Source: JAPOXR01 sp965221815
GTDB lineage: Bacteria; Pseudomonadota; Alphaproteobacteria; Rhodobacterales; Rhodobacteraceae
DNA length: 64,000 nucleotides
Reading direction: 5' to 3'
Assembly (NCBI GenBank): GCA_965221815.1
Contig: OZ244915.1
Coordinates: forward strand, 2,542,001-2,606,000
The notes under the pieces are model-generated. The model was given only the letters and a program-made list of their open reading frames with translations, was not told the DNA's origin and made no database searches. The position numbers and the translations under genes were made by a program. How positions within the stretch are numbered: the stretch's first letter is position 1; every line of letters begins with the position of its first letter. Positions 1 to 9,396 of this stretch are shown here, piece by piece.

Positions 1-93
1 GCAACTGGTGCACCCATACAATCGACAGGTTGCACAATTCACGCCTCACCGATCGGTCTGCCGGATGAACGACCAGGGGTGCCGGCTGGTTGA
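1..93 (+). CDS. C-terminal tail of an upstream gene (partial)
   Basis: Frame 1 is open from the first base of the window to a TGA at 91-93, giving about 30 residues rich in Gly and Pro. The stop shares its last base with the ATG at 93 (TGATG), an arrangement repeated at the next junction, which is why I read this as the end of a co-transcribed gene rather than chance. The neighbours suggest another type IVB secretion component, but the tail itself carries no recognisable motif. Confidence 0.35.
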   Translation, partial: ATGAPIQSTGCTIHASPIGLPDERPGVPAG

Positions 94-1430
94 TGCGATT
101 GCAGGACGTCGACCCCAAAGACCTCCGGCTGGCAACGAATAAGGATTCGACCCTTATGTTCAATGACTTAGGATCTGACAATTCATCTGTAAGCCAGATG
201 GATTTACCCGTTTCTCAAATCCTGCAACTGCAATTTGATGATCAATCCGGAACAGCGACTTGCAGTTGGTCACTGGACGGGCGCATTTCACCTGCACTCT
301 TCCGTCAATTCATTCAGTCCGCTGCATACGCCAAAGCCTCAGATGTGACGCTGCAGTCAAACGCACAACCCCGTATCGAAGTTTGCGGAAAGCTGTATCG
401 GCTTGAAGGCCGTGCATGGTCCGCGGCCGAGATCGAAAGCATACTGGAAGAAACCTATGGTGCCGCGAGTGGCGCTGCCGAAATCAGGGGACAAAAGACA
501 CTCGATTACTCCTATGAAATTCCCTGTTCGGAACGGCCAAAACAGAGATTTCGTGTCAACGCGACGGGCATTCATGGCCCCAGCGGATTCGACATCGAAA
601 TCACCCTGCGCAGACTCCCGGATGATCCCCCACAACCAAGCGAAGTGGGACTCGAATCCAAGGATATCAGGCTCATGACACCGGACTCGGGATTGGTGAT
701 ATTTGCCGGTGCGACCGGTAGCGGCAAATCAACCACCATGGCGGCACTCACCGTGTATCATCTGCAAAACAGCACCCGCCCGGTAAAGATAGTCGACATC
801 CAGGCCCCGATTGAATTCACCTACATGACCACATGCCGCGAGGGATGTTCAGCATCAATGATCGGCCAATCGGAAATCGGACGACATCTTCCGGACTTTG
901 CTGCGGGCGTGAGATCCGCACTGCGTCGTAAACCACATATCATCATGGTCGGCGAAGCTCGTGACCGGGAAACGATTTCAGCTTCACTGGAAGCCGCATT
1001 GACCGGTCATCTCGTCTACACAACAACGCATGCAGGGTCGGTTGATGAATGCCTCCGGCGGCTGTTGGCAGTTTATACAGTTTCCGAACGCCGTCATCGT
1101 GCAATTGATCTGGCCACCAGTTTGCGATTTATCATGGTTCAGAAACTTCTCCCTCTCCGTTCTGGAAAGGGCCAAACAGCATTGCGAGAATGGATGTCTT
1201 TTGACAGCGGCGTACGCGAAACACTGCTTCCAATTCCCAGTCGGAAATGGCCGCTCCGCATACGCGACTGCATGCAAGGACGAATCAGTCAGTTCGGGTC
1301 GCATTGTGACTCACGGAGCTTTCAGCAATCAGCGCGCCAACTCCTGGAGGCAGGGTTGATCACGCAGGAAGCCGCGGAACACTATGCGGCACCCTGGCAC
1401 GACCAAGCCAGAGATGAAACAAAATGGTGA
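93..1430 (+). CDS. dotB: DotB/TraJ-type secretion ATPase (type IVB secretion/conjugation)
   Basis: AAA+ traffic ATPase of the PilT/VirB11 superfamily, the kind that forms a cytoplasmic hexamer powering type IVB secretion or IncI-type conjugation. Visible motifs are the Walker A GATGSGKST (about residues 206-214), an Asp box region VKIVDIQAPIEF (about 231-242), Walker B IIMVGEARDRE (about 283-293) and the His box TTTHAGS (about 310-316). At 445 residues it is somewhat longer than DotB or TraJ (about 380), the excess being a non-conserved N-terminus; ATG 156 is an alternative start. ATG 93 is chosen because it overlaps the preceding stop as TGATG. The next gene is IcmT-like, as in dot/icm and IncI tra loci, which separates it from a pilus-retraction PilT. 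Family is confident; exact role is inferred from context. Confidence 0.8.
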   Translation: MRLQDVDPKDLRLATNKDSTLMFNDLGSDNSSVSQMDLPVSQILQLQFDDQSGTATCSWSLDGRISPALFRQFIQSAAYAKASDVTLQSNAQPRIEVCGKLYRLEGRAWSAAEIESILEETYGAASGAAEIRGQKTLDYSYEIPCSERPKQRFRVNATGIHGPSGFDIEITLRRLPDDPPQPSEVGLESKDIRLMTPDSGLVIFAGATGSGKSTTMAALTVYHLQNSTRPVKIVDIQAPIEFTYMTTCREGCSASMIGQSEIGRHLPDFAAGVRSALRRKPHIIMVGEARDRETISASLEAALTGHLVYTTTHAGSVDECLRRLLAVYTVSERRHRAIDLATSLRFIMVQKLLPLRSGKGQTALREWMSFDSGVRETLLPIPSRKWPLRIRDCMQGRISQFGSHCDSRSFQQSARQLLEAGLITQEAAEHYAAPWHDQARDETKW

Positions 1431-1732
1431 TGTTTGGCGAACGAAATTACTGGCGCGACACGCAGCGGCCTGCACGCTTTTTGTGTTTTGATGCGCGGAT
1501 TGCCATCTTTATCGGCCTTGCCCTGCTGCATTTTCGACCATGGACCTTGATGCTGCTGACAGCGGCCGCTGTGGTTTTTCTGTGGATGGATTGGAAAGGT
1601 ATCAATCCTGCCAACAGTTTCCGCCATATTCGCACGTTCCTTGCCGGTCCCATCATTTTGGCGCGACCCAGAAGAGAAATGCGCCATCCCATCGACTATG
1701 GATTTGAGTTCCAATCGCGTCACGCAGACTGA
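1430..1732 (+). CDS. icmT: IcmT/TraK family type IVB secretion membrane protein
   Basis: Small membrane protein of about 100 residues. It opens with a motif resembling the IcmT/TraK signature (YWRDTQRPARF followed by DARIAIFI), then two hydrophobic segments separated by an HFRPW turn, then a basic C-terminal region ending near a PIDYG motif. IcmT is an inner-membrane component of type IVB systems needed for pore formation and effector export in Legionella. The ATG at 1430 overlaps the TGA of the ATPase as TGATG; an in-frame ATG at 1424 is also possible. Pairing with the DotB-like ATPase strongly supports the call. No further icm/dot gene follows, so the cluster ends here and must extend leftward outside the window. 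Confidence 0.75.
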   Translation: MFGERNYWRDTQRPARFLCFDARIAIFIGLALLHFRPWTLMLLTAAAVVFLWMDWKGINPANSFRHIRTFLAGPIILARPRREMRHPIDYGFEFQSRHAD

Positions 1733-2391
1733 TGCGTGTTATACGATATTCCGGCACCCACATTCCGACCTGTTTAACAAACTGTACACAAGATCCCCCA
1801 CGTTGATGACGCGCCAAAACTTTCGTGGAAATGGTATGATTCGGGTTAAGTCCTCTCATGCAAAATCAACATGCTGTCCATTTCCAAGCCACGAAGACAA
1901 TCGCACGTCTTTCGCCAGCATCGACCCTCAGCGTCTCCGGGGTTGTCTCGACCGGCGGCCTTACCGACACCCGAACCGGATCAGAGGTTTGCGCGTCGTT
2001 GAACGCGCACTGTCGCGACGGTCCCCCGGACACACTCCGCGCGTGCAACAGGATGGAGATTCACCATGGACTGACCCAAGACTTGACAGACAGGGCTTCA
2101 TAAGAGGTCCAGGGCTTTGGCACCATCCGACCCAAACGCGCCGGGTTGATGTCAGACCGCGGATTATGCGTTCGATCATCACCAATGAGTGAACCTGACA
2201 TGTGAGGAACCAGAGGCATCAATTATGCATGTCCGGATCCATGGGGGGACGGAAGCAGCAATGCCCCGTCTGCCTGACCCCCTGAAACGTCATGAACTGG
2301 CTAAAGACAAACGGGTAGCGTAAAGAGGCAGGAAACTGTCCCGCGATGGGCTCATCATCGCCCGTTCGGACTCCCGGGGGCGATTGATCAC
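1733..2391. other. Long gene-poor stretch after the secretion genes
   Basis: About 660 bases in which I find no convincing gene, tRNA or terminator. Several short open frames exist on both strands, but none has a ribosome binding site together with recognisable protein features. It separates the type IVB pair from an unrelated AAA-ATPase and may be decayed coding DNA. Confidence 0.4.
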
Positions 2392-2405
2392 AGGAGGCTG
2401 GCCCC

Positions 2406-3980
2406 ATGACCCGTCAATCTCTGCCCATCGGCATCCAGGACTTCACGACCATCCGGAGCGAGGGGTTCTACTACGTCGACAAGACCCCGCTCATCCGGCA
2501 ACTGGTGTCCGCGGGCCGTCATTACTTCCTCTCCCGGCCGCGGCGGTTCGGCAAGAGTCTGCTGGTGGACACGCTCAAGGCTTTGTTCACGGGGCAGGAG
2601 GACCTGTTCCGGGGTCTGGACATCCATGATCACTGGGACTGGTCGGTCACCCATCCGGTGGTGCGACTGAGCTTTGGCAGGAAATATGACAAGCCCAAGG
2701 ATATTGAGCGCAACATCGCCAATCAACTCGGCCTGATCGAACATGCGGCCGGATTGGATCCACCCAACCCCGCAGAAGCCCCACCCGAACGTCTGCAAAC
2801 TCTTCTTTACCGCCTTCATCACACGACCGGACAGCGGGTGGTGGTCCTTGTGGACGAGTATGACAAGCCGATCCTGGATGGATTGCCCGACCTCGATCGG
2901 GCCCGTGCCAACCGGGAGGCGCTGCGGAGTGTTTACGGGATGATCAAGGACAGTGCGGCGCATGTCCGCTTCGTCTTCGTGACCGGGGTGAGCATGTTCT
3001 CCAAGGTCAGCCTGTTCTCGGACATGAACAACCTCAAGGATATCAGCCTGGATCCCCGCTTTGCCACGATCTGCGGCTATACCGATGCCGATATCGACAC
3101 CGTGTTCGCGCCGGAACTCGACGGGCTCGACCGGGATGAGATCCGTCGCTGGTATAATGGCTATAACTGGCTGGGTACGGAGCGGCTCTACAACCCCTTC
3201 GATGTGTTGCTGCTGTTCGAAGATCGCAAGTTTGAGCCCTACTGGTTTGAGACGGGCTCCCCGACCTTCCTGTTCGAGACCCTCAAGACCAGGTCGATCA
3301 GCCCACTGGAGTTGGAAGGACGGATCATCGACCGGTCACGGGTGGCGAAGTTTGAGATCGAGCAGATCAGCGCCGAGGCGTTGCTGTTCCAGACAGGATA
3401 CCTCACCATCACGGAGGAGATCCGCAAGGGGCACCGCACCTTGTACCGGCTGGACTCTCCCAATCAGGAGGTCCGCCTCAGCCTGAATGACGAGTTGCTG
3501 GCCGATCTGAGCCCCCACAACCGGGTGCCATCGGAAGAGGCGGCGGCACTGCAATCCCGCCTTGAAGCCAACGACTTTGAAGGCTTTGCGGAGACGCTCA
3601 AGGCGTACCTGTCGAGCATTCCTTACCAGTGGCACGCCACGGGGGACCTGGCGCGCTATGAGGCCTGGTATGCCAGTCTGCTGCACATGTGTTTCCGGGC
3701 GATCGGGGTGGATGTGCGTGCGGAAGAAGCTACGAGCCATGGGGGCGCCGACATGGTGATCGAAACGGGCGGGCAGGTGTTCATCCTCGAGTTCAAGATG
3801 GCGGGCCGGGACGCGGACGTTGAGACGAAGATGGAAGAGGCGTTCACCCAGATGCGGGATCGGGGTTACGCGAACCGCTACCGGGATCGCAATGAGCCCC
3901 TCCATCGGATCGCGGTGGTCTGCGGGCGCGAGGCACGCAACCTGCTGGAGGTGCGGGTGGAACCAGGTGTGATCACGTGA
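2406..3980 (+). CDS. AAA-ATPase-like protein with C-terminal PD-(D/E)XK nuclease domain
   Basis: Member of the widespread AAA-ATPase-like (PF09820) plus DUF1703 PD-(D/E)XK (PF08011) family. The N-terminus has the family opening, with the YYVDKT segment at 22-27, a Walker A variant RPRRFGKSLL at 44-53 and Walker B VVLVDEYDKP at about 146-155. The C-terminus carries a nuclease-like core: Asp at about 447 in GGAD and EFK at about 462-464. A perfect AGGAGG lies at 2392-2397, eight bases before the ATG. Function of this family is not established; it is often multicopy and patchily distributed. It stands alone between two gene-free stretches and its codons look more GC-rich than its neighbours, which suggests transfer. 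Confidence 0.88.
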   Translation: MTRQSLPIGIQDFTTIRSEGFYYVDKTPLIRQLVSAGRHYFLSRPRRFGKSLLVDTLKALFTGQEDLFRGLDIHDHWDWSVTHPVVRLSFGRKYDKPKDIERNIANQLGLIEHAAGLDPPNPAEAPPERLQTLLYRLHHTTGQRVVVLVDEYDKPILDGLPDLDRARANREALRSVYGMIKDSAAHVRFVFVTGVSMFSKVSLFSDMNNLKDISLDPRFATICGYTDADIDTVFAPELDGLDRDEIRRWYNGYNWLGTERLYNPFDVLLLFEDRKFEPYWFETGSPTFLFETLKTRSISPLELEGRIIDRSRVAKFEIEQISAEALLFQTGYLTITEEIRKGHRTLYRLDSPNQEVRLSLNDELLADLSPHNRVPSEEAAALQSRLEANDFEGFAETLKAYLSSIPYQWHATGDLARYEAWYASLLHMCFRAIGVDVRAEEATSHGGADMVIETGGQVFILEFKMAGRDADVETKMEEAFTQMRDRGYANRYRDRNEPLHRIAVVCGREARNLLEVRVEPGVIT

Positions 3981-4672
3981 GGAGGCCCCAATCCAGCGCA
4001 AGCTTGATCGCGACATGCGTCGTGATGCTGATTCTGGGTCAACCCATGATGACAGGGCGGATGAACACGGAAACACCAGTCTTTTGTGGTCATGACGTGT
4101 CGTTTCCGGCACAATGCACGATCAACACCCAAGATACAAAATGAACAACTTCACCGTCCGCAACGGCGATGCATGAATCTCCACTGCGGATCAGAATCAC
4201 GGTGCCCAACGCCGTCGATTGCCGCATGATCCGGGCCAAGACCGACAAAGGCTCCAGCCGAGGGCACTTCTCAAAATGCCACAACCCTCTGCAATGAGGC
4301 GGGCGGTGCGCTCGCACTGGCGCCGTCTTTCTCCAAGATGGTGCTCAGCGGGACAACGTGATGACTCTCACCACGAAAACCCGTGATTCAACTGAGCACA
4401 CGCCTCCAGACTGATGACCTTCTCTGGTTCAATCTCTTTCATGCAGAACCGCATGCCCAGCGATGCATGGGAGCAGTTTGTCGCGGAATCTCCACGTCGT
4501 GATCATGCCTTTCAAACATTTGCCAACCTGCAGGAATGACCCCGACATTTCCGTCGCACTGCGGCCAGAATGGAAGAATGTCCCCATCTTCTGTGCAGTT
4601 CCAAGATGGGTTTCGTAATGCGCCTGACGCCAAACAGGAAAGAACACGTCCAGGCCGGTCTCACGCTGTCGG
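3981..4672. other. Gene-free stretch of about 690 bases
   Basis: No supportable gene on either strand. Short frames are present on the minus strand (for example 4429-4713) but have no recognisable motif and one overlaps the end of the glycosyltransferase. No tRNA fold or clear terminator was seen. Confidence 0.4.
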
Positions 4673-5758
4673 TCATTTCCGGTGATCGCCCGGTTTACTG
4701 AGCAATTCGCCATATATCGAATTCAGCGCCTGCACCTCCTGCAGGATGTTAAATTGACTCACGACGTGCTGGCGCCCTTGTGCACCAAAACCTGACAAGA
4801 TTTCGCTAGTGATGGCAATTCGTTGGATAGCATCACTCATCTGTCCGATGTCGCCCGGAGGGACAAGAATTCCGGTCTCTCCATCAACCACAAGTTCGTC
4901 AAACGCACCGACGCGGGTCGCAACGATGGGCACACCACAGGCCATTGCCTCCAATGGGGTGACACCAAATCCTTCCCACCGTTGCGGGGCAACAAACAGA
5001 TCAAGCGCACGATACCATTCGGGCATCGCATCAACGTCAACTTCGGGCAAAAACAGAAACATCTCTTTGTATCCTGCGGCCGCGACCCTTTGCTTGACCC
5101 CTTGCAGAAATGCCTGATGTTTGCCCACCGCCCTTCCCATGATAACCGCTCTCATCTCCGGGTGGGTCCGCAGCACCTCGAGCATCGCATCAACAAAAAT
5201 ATCCGTGCCCTTCTGGTGTCGGATCCGCCCAAAACACCCCACCAGACATCCGTCAGGCAGACCCAGTTTCTGTCGCAACGCCCCCTTGTCGGAGGTCGGG
5301 GTGAATTTATCGACATCTATACCATGCATGATCACATGTGATGGCCGGTTGAGATAAGAGGCGGACCTCTGTGATGTCGCAACAACCTCATCCATCCTCG
5401 AAATCAGGAACCGGGAAAGGCCCGTGTGGTCGCGCTGCGATGCAGTTGTGAAGACCAGGATCAGGCGTTTTCTCAATATGTCACGGAGCACCAAGCCGAG
5501 AAGCATTTCAGTATTTCGCCGCGCATGCCACACCCGCTGTCTGCCACCTGACATGAGCACGATCCGCCACAGCGGAATATGCGGCAGATATCTTGGAAGA
5601 CCCGGCCCGGTTGCCACAATCTTCATCGTCTGCGCCTGTATGGGCAACAACCTCACCAGGGTTGCAGTGACACCGGATAATCGCCATTTGAGATGTGGCG
5701 AAATGACATCAAAATCCACTTTCTCAAGCCCCTCTTCAACGGGACGGGCAGAAGACAT
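4673..5758 (-). CDS. lpcC: LpcC-type glycosyltransferase, family 4 (LPS core)
   Basis: Retaining GT-B glycosyltransferase of about 361 residues, resembling the LpcC lineage of alphaproteobacteria that adds a sugar (mannose in Rhizobium) to the inner core of lipopolysaccharide at the cytoplasmic membrane. Characteristic pieces are VWHARRNTEM, FTTASQRDHT, the GFGRIRHQKGTD-like hinge region (read here as CFGRIRHQKGTD) and the nucleotide-sugar site EGFGVTPLEAMACGVPIVAT with its E-x7-E pair. Length fits the family. It stands alone, 150 bases downstream of rsmB on the same strand. The acceptor and donor sugars cannot be read from sequence. Confidence 0.8.
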   Translation of the reverse strand: MSSARPVEEGLEKVDFDVISPHLKWRLSGVTATLVRLLPIQAQTMKIVATGPGLPRYLPHIPLWRIVLMSGGRQRVWHARRNTEMLLGLVLRDILRKRLILVFTTASQRDHTGLSRFLISRMDEVVATSQRSASYLNRPSHVIMHGIDVDKFTPTSDKGALRQKLGLPDGCLVGCFGRIRHQKGTDIFVDAMLEVLRTHPEMRAVIMGRAVGKHQAFLQGVKQRVAAAGYKEMFLFLPEVDVDAMPEWYRALDLFVAPQRWEGFGVTPLEAMACGVPIVATRVGAFDELVVDGETGILVPPGDIGQMSDAIQRIAITSEILSGFGAQGRQHVVSQFNILQEVQALNSIYGELLSKPGDHRK

Positions 5759-5907
5759 GCGTTGAATCGGCAGGCATCATATCCTCACATTGATCGGTCA
5801 GGTGACACGCCTGAAGCCACGGACGTTCTGCCGACTCCACTTCTCTCCATTGACCGGCATCCGAACAATACCAAAATTCCAATGATATTCCTCCAATTCC
5901 CGCCGAT

Positions 5908-7239
5908 TCACCCGCTTCGGGACAAGATCTCGGTATAGAATCCATCCATACCGCCAGTGTCCGGCCAATAGTCCGGGCGGGTCCGGAGGCCCCCGTCTCT
6001 GGTCTCCCACAATGGATCTGCTTCTGGATCTGTCAATCTCAGAGGTATTGACTTCAACCGGTGTTTTTTCTTGGCCCATCGTGTGATCCACTCACCTTCC
6101 TGTGGCAACAGTGAACAGACACAATAGAGAAGGTACCCGTCGGTTCTGACATGAGAAACAGCCTTGGTGATGAATTGGCGTTGGGTCTGCGCCAATCGGT
6201 CAAGCCAGTCAACTTCCTGTTTCCGGTAGGGAAGATCGGGATGCCTCCTGATGGTGCCCGTCGCACTGCACGCCGCATCGATGATGACAATGTCAAACAG
6301 CTCATCTGACGTCCACTCCATTGCGTCACAACAGATGACCCTGGCCTCAAGCTTTGTACGGTCAAGATTCTCACGCAGCATATGGAGTCGATTTTCCGAG
6401 CGATCCAGCGACGTGACAGTTGCACCGGCCGCGGCACATTGCAGTGTCTTGCCCCCGGGTGCCGCGCACAGATCCAGCACAGACAGTCCCTTGAGATCAC
6501 CGAGCAGGCTGACCGGTCGCGACGCAGCATAATCCTGGACCCACCAAGAACCTTCTGCATATCCGTGAAGCTGTGACACCTGACCCTTCGGCCTTAATCT
6601 CAAGCTCGCATTTGAAAGCTGCTGCGCATCCAGAATTTCAATAAATTGCGCGGCTTCGCTTGCCCGCTTCAAGGAAATATCGAGTGGTGGCTCAAACTCA
6701 TGTGCGGACTCGATCCGTTGGAGAGCCTCACGTCCTGCATAGCTGACCACGGGTTCGGCAATCCATTGAGGAAGCCGCGTCGGCCCCGCCTTTTTCCACA
6801 TGGCCTGTCCAGCTTTCCCGGTGGCGCGCCTGAGCACCGCGTTGACAAATCCCTTGGAATGAACATAACGTCGATCAAGACCCACGAGGTGAACAGCCAG
6901 GTCAACAGCTGCATGGGGTTGCGTACCGCAGACATGGATTTCCGCAAGTGCCAATCTGAGAATGTTGCGCACACGCAGCCGCGGACTCCGTTCTATGACC
7001 TCGGAGAGCACCTGATCTGCTCGGCCCACATGGCGCAATGTGGCCATGACAATCCGCCGGGCCATCGCTCTCTCGTCGGGCTCCAAACTCTTTGTCGCCA
7101 AGAGCTGTGAGTCCAGGCGTTTTCCATGGGCAAGAACCTGATGGATCGCATCAAAAGCCACTTGGCGAACGCGCAATCCGGGTCGATCTGTTGGCACCGG
7201 TTTCATCCTCGACTCACAGCCGCAACGGCGGGGCTTCAT
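5908..7239 (-). CDS. rsmB: 16S rRNA (cytosine-967 C5)-methyltransferase RsmB
   Basis: S-adenosylmethionine-dependent RNA m5C methyltransferase with an N-terminal NusB-like helical domain (about 25-150) and a Rossmann methyltransferase domain. The AdoMet loop is LDLCAAPGGKT (about 255-265). Motif VI has the catalytic Cys in CVCSLLP (Cys about 375). Motif IV reads DAACSATG rather than the usual DAPCSATG: the Cys (about 324) is kept but the preceding Pro is Ala. The downstream TIRRHPD is typical of RsmB. At 443 residues it matches the family. Start ATG 7239 has a GAAGGG three bases upstream; ATG 7206 is an alternative. Confidence 0.9.
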   Translation of the reverse strand: MKPRRCGCESRMKPVPTDRPGLRVRQVAFDAIHQVLAHGKRLDSQLLATKSLEPDERAMARRIVMATLRHVGRADQVLSEVIERSPRLRVRNILRLALAEIHVCGTQPHAAVDLAVHLVGLDRRYVHSKGFVNAVLRRATGKAGQAMWKKAGPTRLPQWIAEPVVSYAGREALQRIESAHEFEPPLDISLKRASEAAQFIEILDAQQLSNASLRLRPKGQVSQLHGYAEGSWWVQDYAASRPVSLLGDLKGLSVLDLCAAPGGKTLQCAAAGATVTSLDRSENRLHMLRENLDRTKLEARVICCDAMEWTSDELFDIVIIDAACSATGTIRRHPDLPYRKQEVDWLDRLAQTQRQFITKAVSHVRTDGYLLYCVCSLLPQEGEWITRWAKKKHRLKSIPLRLTDPEADPLWETRDGGLRTRPDYWPDTGGMDGFYTEILSRSG

Positions 7240-7542
7240 AAACCCTTCAAAGGCTCACATCCTGGTAGAAGATGGTTGCCGCACAAACAAGCCAGCAGGC
7301 TGTCCGCGTCCATGGCCGGAACAACATATCAGCCTTGTCACCACAAATGTTCGAACCCATCTGACGCAGAAGTCTTCTCATGGACAAAGGTGACCCCCTC
7401 TGTCCGGGTGGCCTCTTCATTCAACCCGCATTGAAGTGTCTGACGGTCCCGCCCTTGCGGCGGCTGTTTTCCTGTGGAAACTTTTGCATCTTGGACGCAA
7501 TTTCAGTATCAGGGCACCCTGTCGAGGAAATGATTGTTTCAG
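7240..7542. other. Divergent intergenic region rsmB/rbfA
   Basis: About 300 bases between divergent rsmB and rbfA. Promoters for both are expected here but I could not pick convincing -35/-10 pairs. The usual upstream partners of rbfA (nusA, infB) are absent. Confidence 0.35.
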
Positions 7543-7953
7543 ATGTCTAGACACGCTCACACGAATCCCATGGCAACCCAGAGACAGCGGCGTGTTGGAG
7601 AGTTGCTTCGCCGCACCCTGGCCGAAATGATTGATGACGGGTCGGTCAAAGGGGCTGACATACCCGACATTCCAGTGACCGTTTCTGAAGTTCACATGTC
7701 ATCTGACCTCAAACGTGCAACTGTTTATGTGCTGCCGCTCGGTGGCGATCGCACGGACGAGGTCGTACAGGCGCTGAATACCGAAAGGCGTCAAATTCGC
7801 CGAATTCTCAATGGACGTGTGCAATTGAAACGATCACCCGCATTGCAGTTTGTCGGAGACCCGATTTTTGACCAGCTCGACCATATGCAACGACTCTTTA
7901 ATCGACAAGACGTTCTACGAGACATTGCCTCTCCGACGGCACAAGACGAGTGA
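7543..7953 (+). CDS. rbfA: Ribosome-binding factor A
   Basis: RbfA binds the 30S subunit precursor and helps mature the 5' end of 16S rRNA. The protein starts with the typical basic RQRRVGELLRRTLAEM helix, continues with VTVSEVHMSSDLKRATVYV, which matches the KH-like strand region of the family, and ends with a RSPALQFVGDP-like strand and helix. About 136 residues, as expected. ATG 7543 is preferred; a TTG at 7534 lies six bases after a GAGGAAA and could also serve. It is directly followed by truB, the classic partner, although infB and nusA are not upstream. Confidence 0.92.
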   Translation: MSRHAHTNPMATQRQRRVGELLRRTLAEMIDDGSVKGADIPDIPVTVSEVHMSSDLKRATVYVLPLGGDRTDEVVQALNTERRQIRRILNGRVQLKRSPALQFVGDPIFDQLDHMQRLFNRQDVLRDIASPTAQDE

Positions 7954-7954
7954 A

Positions 7955-8884
7955 TTGACGCAGAGAGATGCCAGATTGAACGGCTGGCTACCCATTGATA
8001 AACCTGCCGGAATCACCTCCACCACCGCCGTCAATCAGTTGAAACGGGTCTTGAACGCCGCCAAGGCCGGTCATGCCGGGACGCTGGACAAACCCGCGAC
8101 GGGTGTGCTTGCCGTGGCTTTCGGTGAGGCGACCAAGACCGTTTCTTATGCCATGGACTCCCGCAAGTCCTACACGTTCACGGTCAGATTCGGCGCATCA
8201 ACGACCACGGATGATGCCACGGGGACCATTCTTCAGACGTCCATATCGCGTCCAAGTGACGAAGAGATCAAAGCTGCCATGAGTCACTTCCAGGGCAACA
8301 TTCATCAGATACCTCCCCAATATTCTGCGGTGAAAATCGATGGCAAACGCGCCGCCGCTCATGCCGCCGTCGGCAAAGCAATATCTCTCTCTGCCCGCCC
8401 ACTGACTGTCTACAAGCTGGAACTTGTAAGCCGCAGTTCTCCGGATCGTGCCATGTTTGACATGGAGTGCAGCAAAGGCGGTTATGTCAGGTCAATTGCA
8501 CGGGATCTTGGCCAGTCGCTGGGATGTTATGGTCATGTCGAAGAACTGAGACGCACCGCAGTTGGCCCCTTCGCATTGGAAGCTTGTGCGGCATTTTCAA
8601 CCGAAACAGATCAGCAGGATCATTCCGCCTTGATGCAAAGACTCTTGCCCATTGAAGCCGGTTTGTCGGGAAAACAGGAATTGCCTTGCAACCGGGAAAC
8701 AGCGGTCAAGATCCAACACGGAAATCCAGTCCGGTTATCTGCAGCCTCTCATTCATCCGCCGCGGACGCAATGGCCTGGGCATCCTGTGAGGGTCGAGCT
8801 GTCGCCATCGGATCAGTCATTGATGGAATTTTCCATCCGAAACGAATCATTCGACAGAAATGGGCAGAAATGGATTGGCATTGA
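7955..8884 (+). CDS. truB: tRNA pseudouridine-55 synthase TruB
   Basis: Makes pseudouridine 55 in the T-loop of tRNAs. The family sequence begins at NGWLPIDKPAGITS; the catalytic Asp is in HAGTLDKPATGVL, and SYTFTVRFG, PPQYSAVKIDGKRA and KGGYVRSIARDLG are all standard TruB blocks. No ATG lies between the rbfA stop and the first conserved residue, so initiation is probably at TTG 7955 (one base after the rbfA TGA) or TTG 7976, implying translational coupling to rbfA. With TTG 7955 the protein is 309 residues, the normal size. The open frame extends upstream into rbfA, but that part is not TruB-like. Confidence 0.9.
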   Translation: MTQRDARLNGWLPIDKPAGITSTTAVNQLKRVLNAAKAGHAGTLDKPATGVLAVAFGEATKTVSYAMDSRKSYTFTVRFGASTTTDDATGTILQTSISRPSDEEIKAAMSHFQGNIHQIPPQYSAVKIDGKRAAAHAAVGKAISLSARPLTVYKLELVSRSSPDRAMFDMECSKGGYVRSIARDLGQSLGCYGHVEELRRTAVGPFALEACAAFSTETDQQDHSALMQRLLPIEAGLSGKQELPCNRETAVKIQHGNPVRLSAASHSSAADAMAWASCEGRAVAIGSVIDGIFHPKRIIRQKWAEMDWH

Positions 8885-9396
8885 TGCCACGATTCAATCT
8901 GACGAACCGGTCAAGCAGAAACTGACCGGAGAGGCCGCCGATCCCGACGATTTCTTCAAGCCACCAAACACATTTCACTGACATGTGCCCGGCAGAACGC
9001 ACCGGTGGAACCGGCACGAGCCTCACCCGGTGCCACAGCCAAGGCCGACACCAAACGCACCCTCGATGGACTGACGGTCCCTGTCACCGCAACGCGACTC
9101 GGCAAACCTTGCCACTCCCACCCTCGATGCGGGTAGGGCGACCAAAATCCTGACCAGACTTTCCCCCATGATCACGATACAACACAATCCAATGCCGTAT
9201 CCTTGATCGGCTCGAAATGGCTCCCAACCAGACTGCCCTGTCAGTGCCAGATTGAATCGCCCCAGTCTGAACGCCCGGCCCTTGGCACTCGGGGCCAATC
9301 GGCGACGTTCAGATCAAACCCCGTTGCAACAGCCGTCAGGATGTCGGCAGACTTTCAGGCCGATCTTCGTCCGACCCATGATATTGTCAGAGCGGT
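8885..9396. other. Convergent intergenic region truB/gpmI
   Basis: About 510 bases between convergent genes. No gene, tRNA or strong terminator hairpin with a T run was recognised. The rpsO and pnp genes that commonly follow truB are not here. Confidence 0.4.

Noticed and set aside
1641..2192. 183-codon plus-strand frame after icmT
   Set aside because: Overlaps icmT in another frame and has no protein-like pattern or family match.
4420..4450. tRNA T-loop-like GGTTCAATC
   Set aside because: No matching acceptor, D or anticodon stems in the surrounding 80 bases.
4823..5341. 172-codon plus-strand frame
   Set aside because: Antisense shadow of the glycosyltransferase gene.
7340..7365. tRNA-like GTTCGAACCC
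   Set aside because: No cloverleaf can be built around it.
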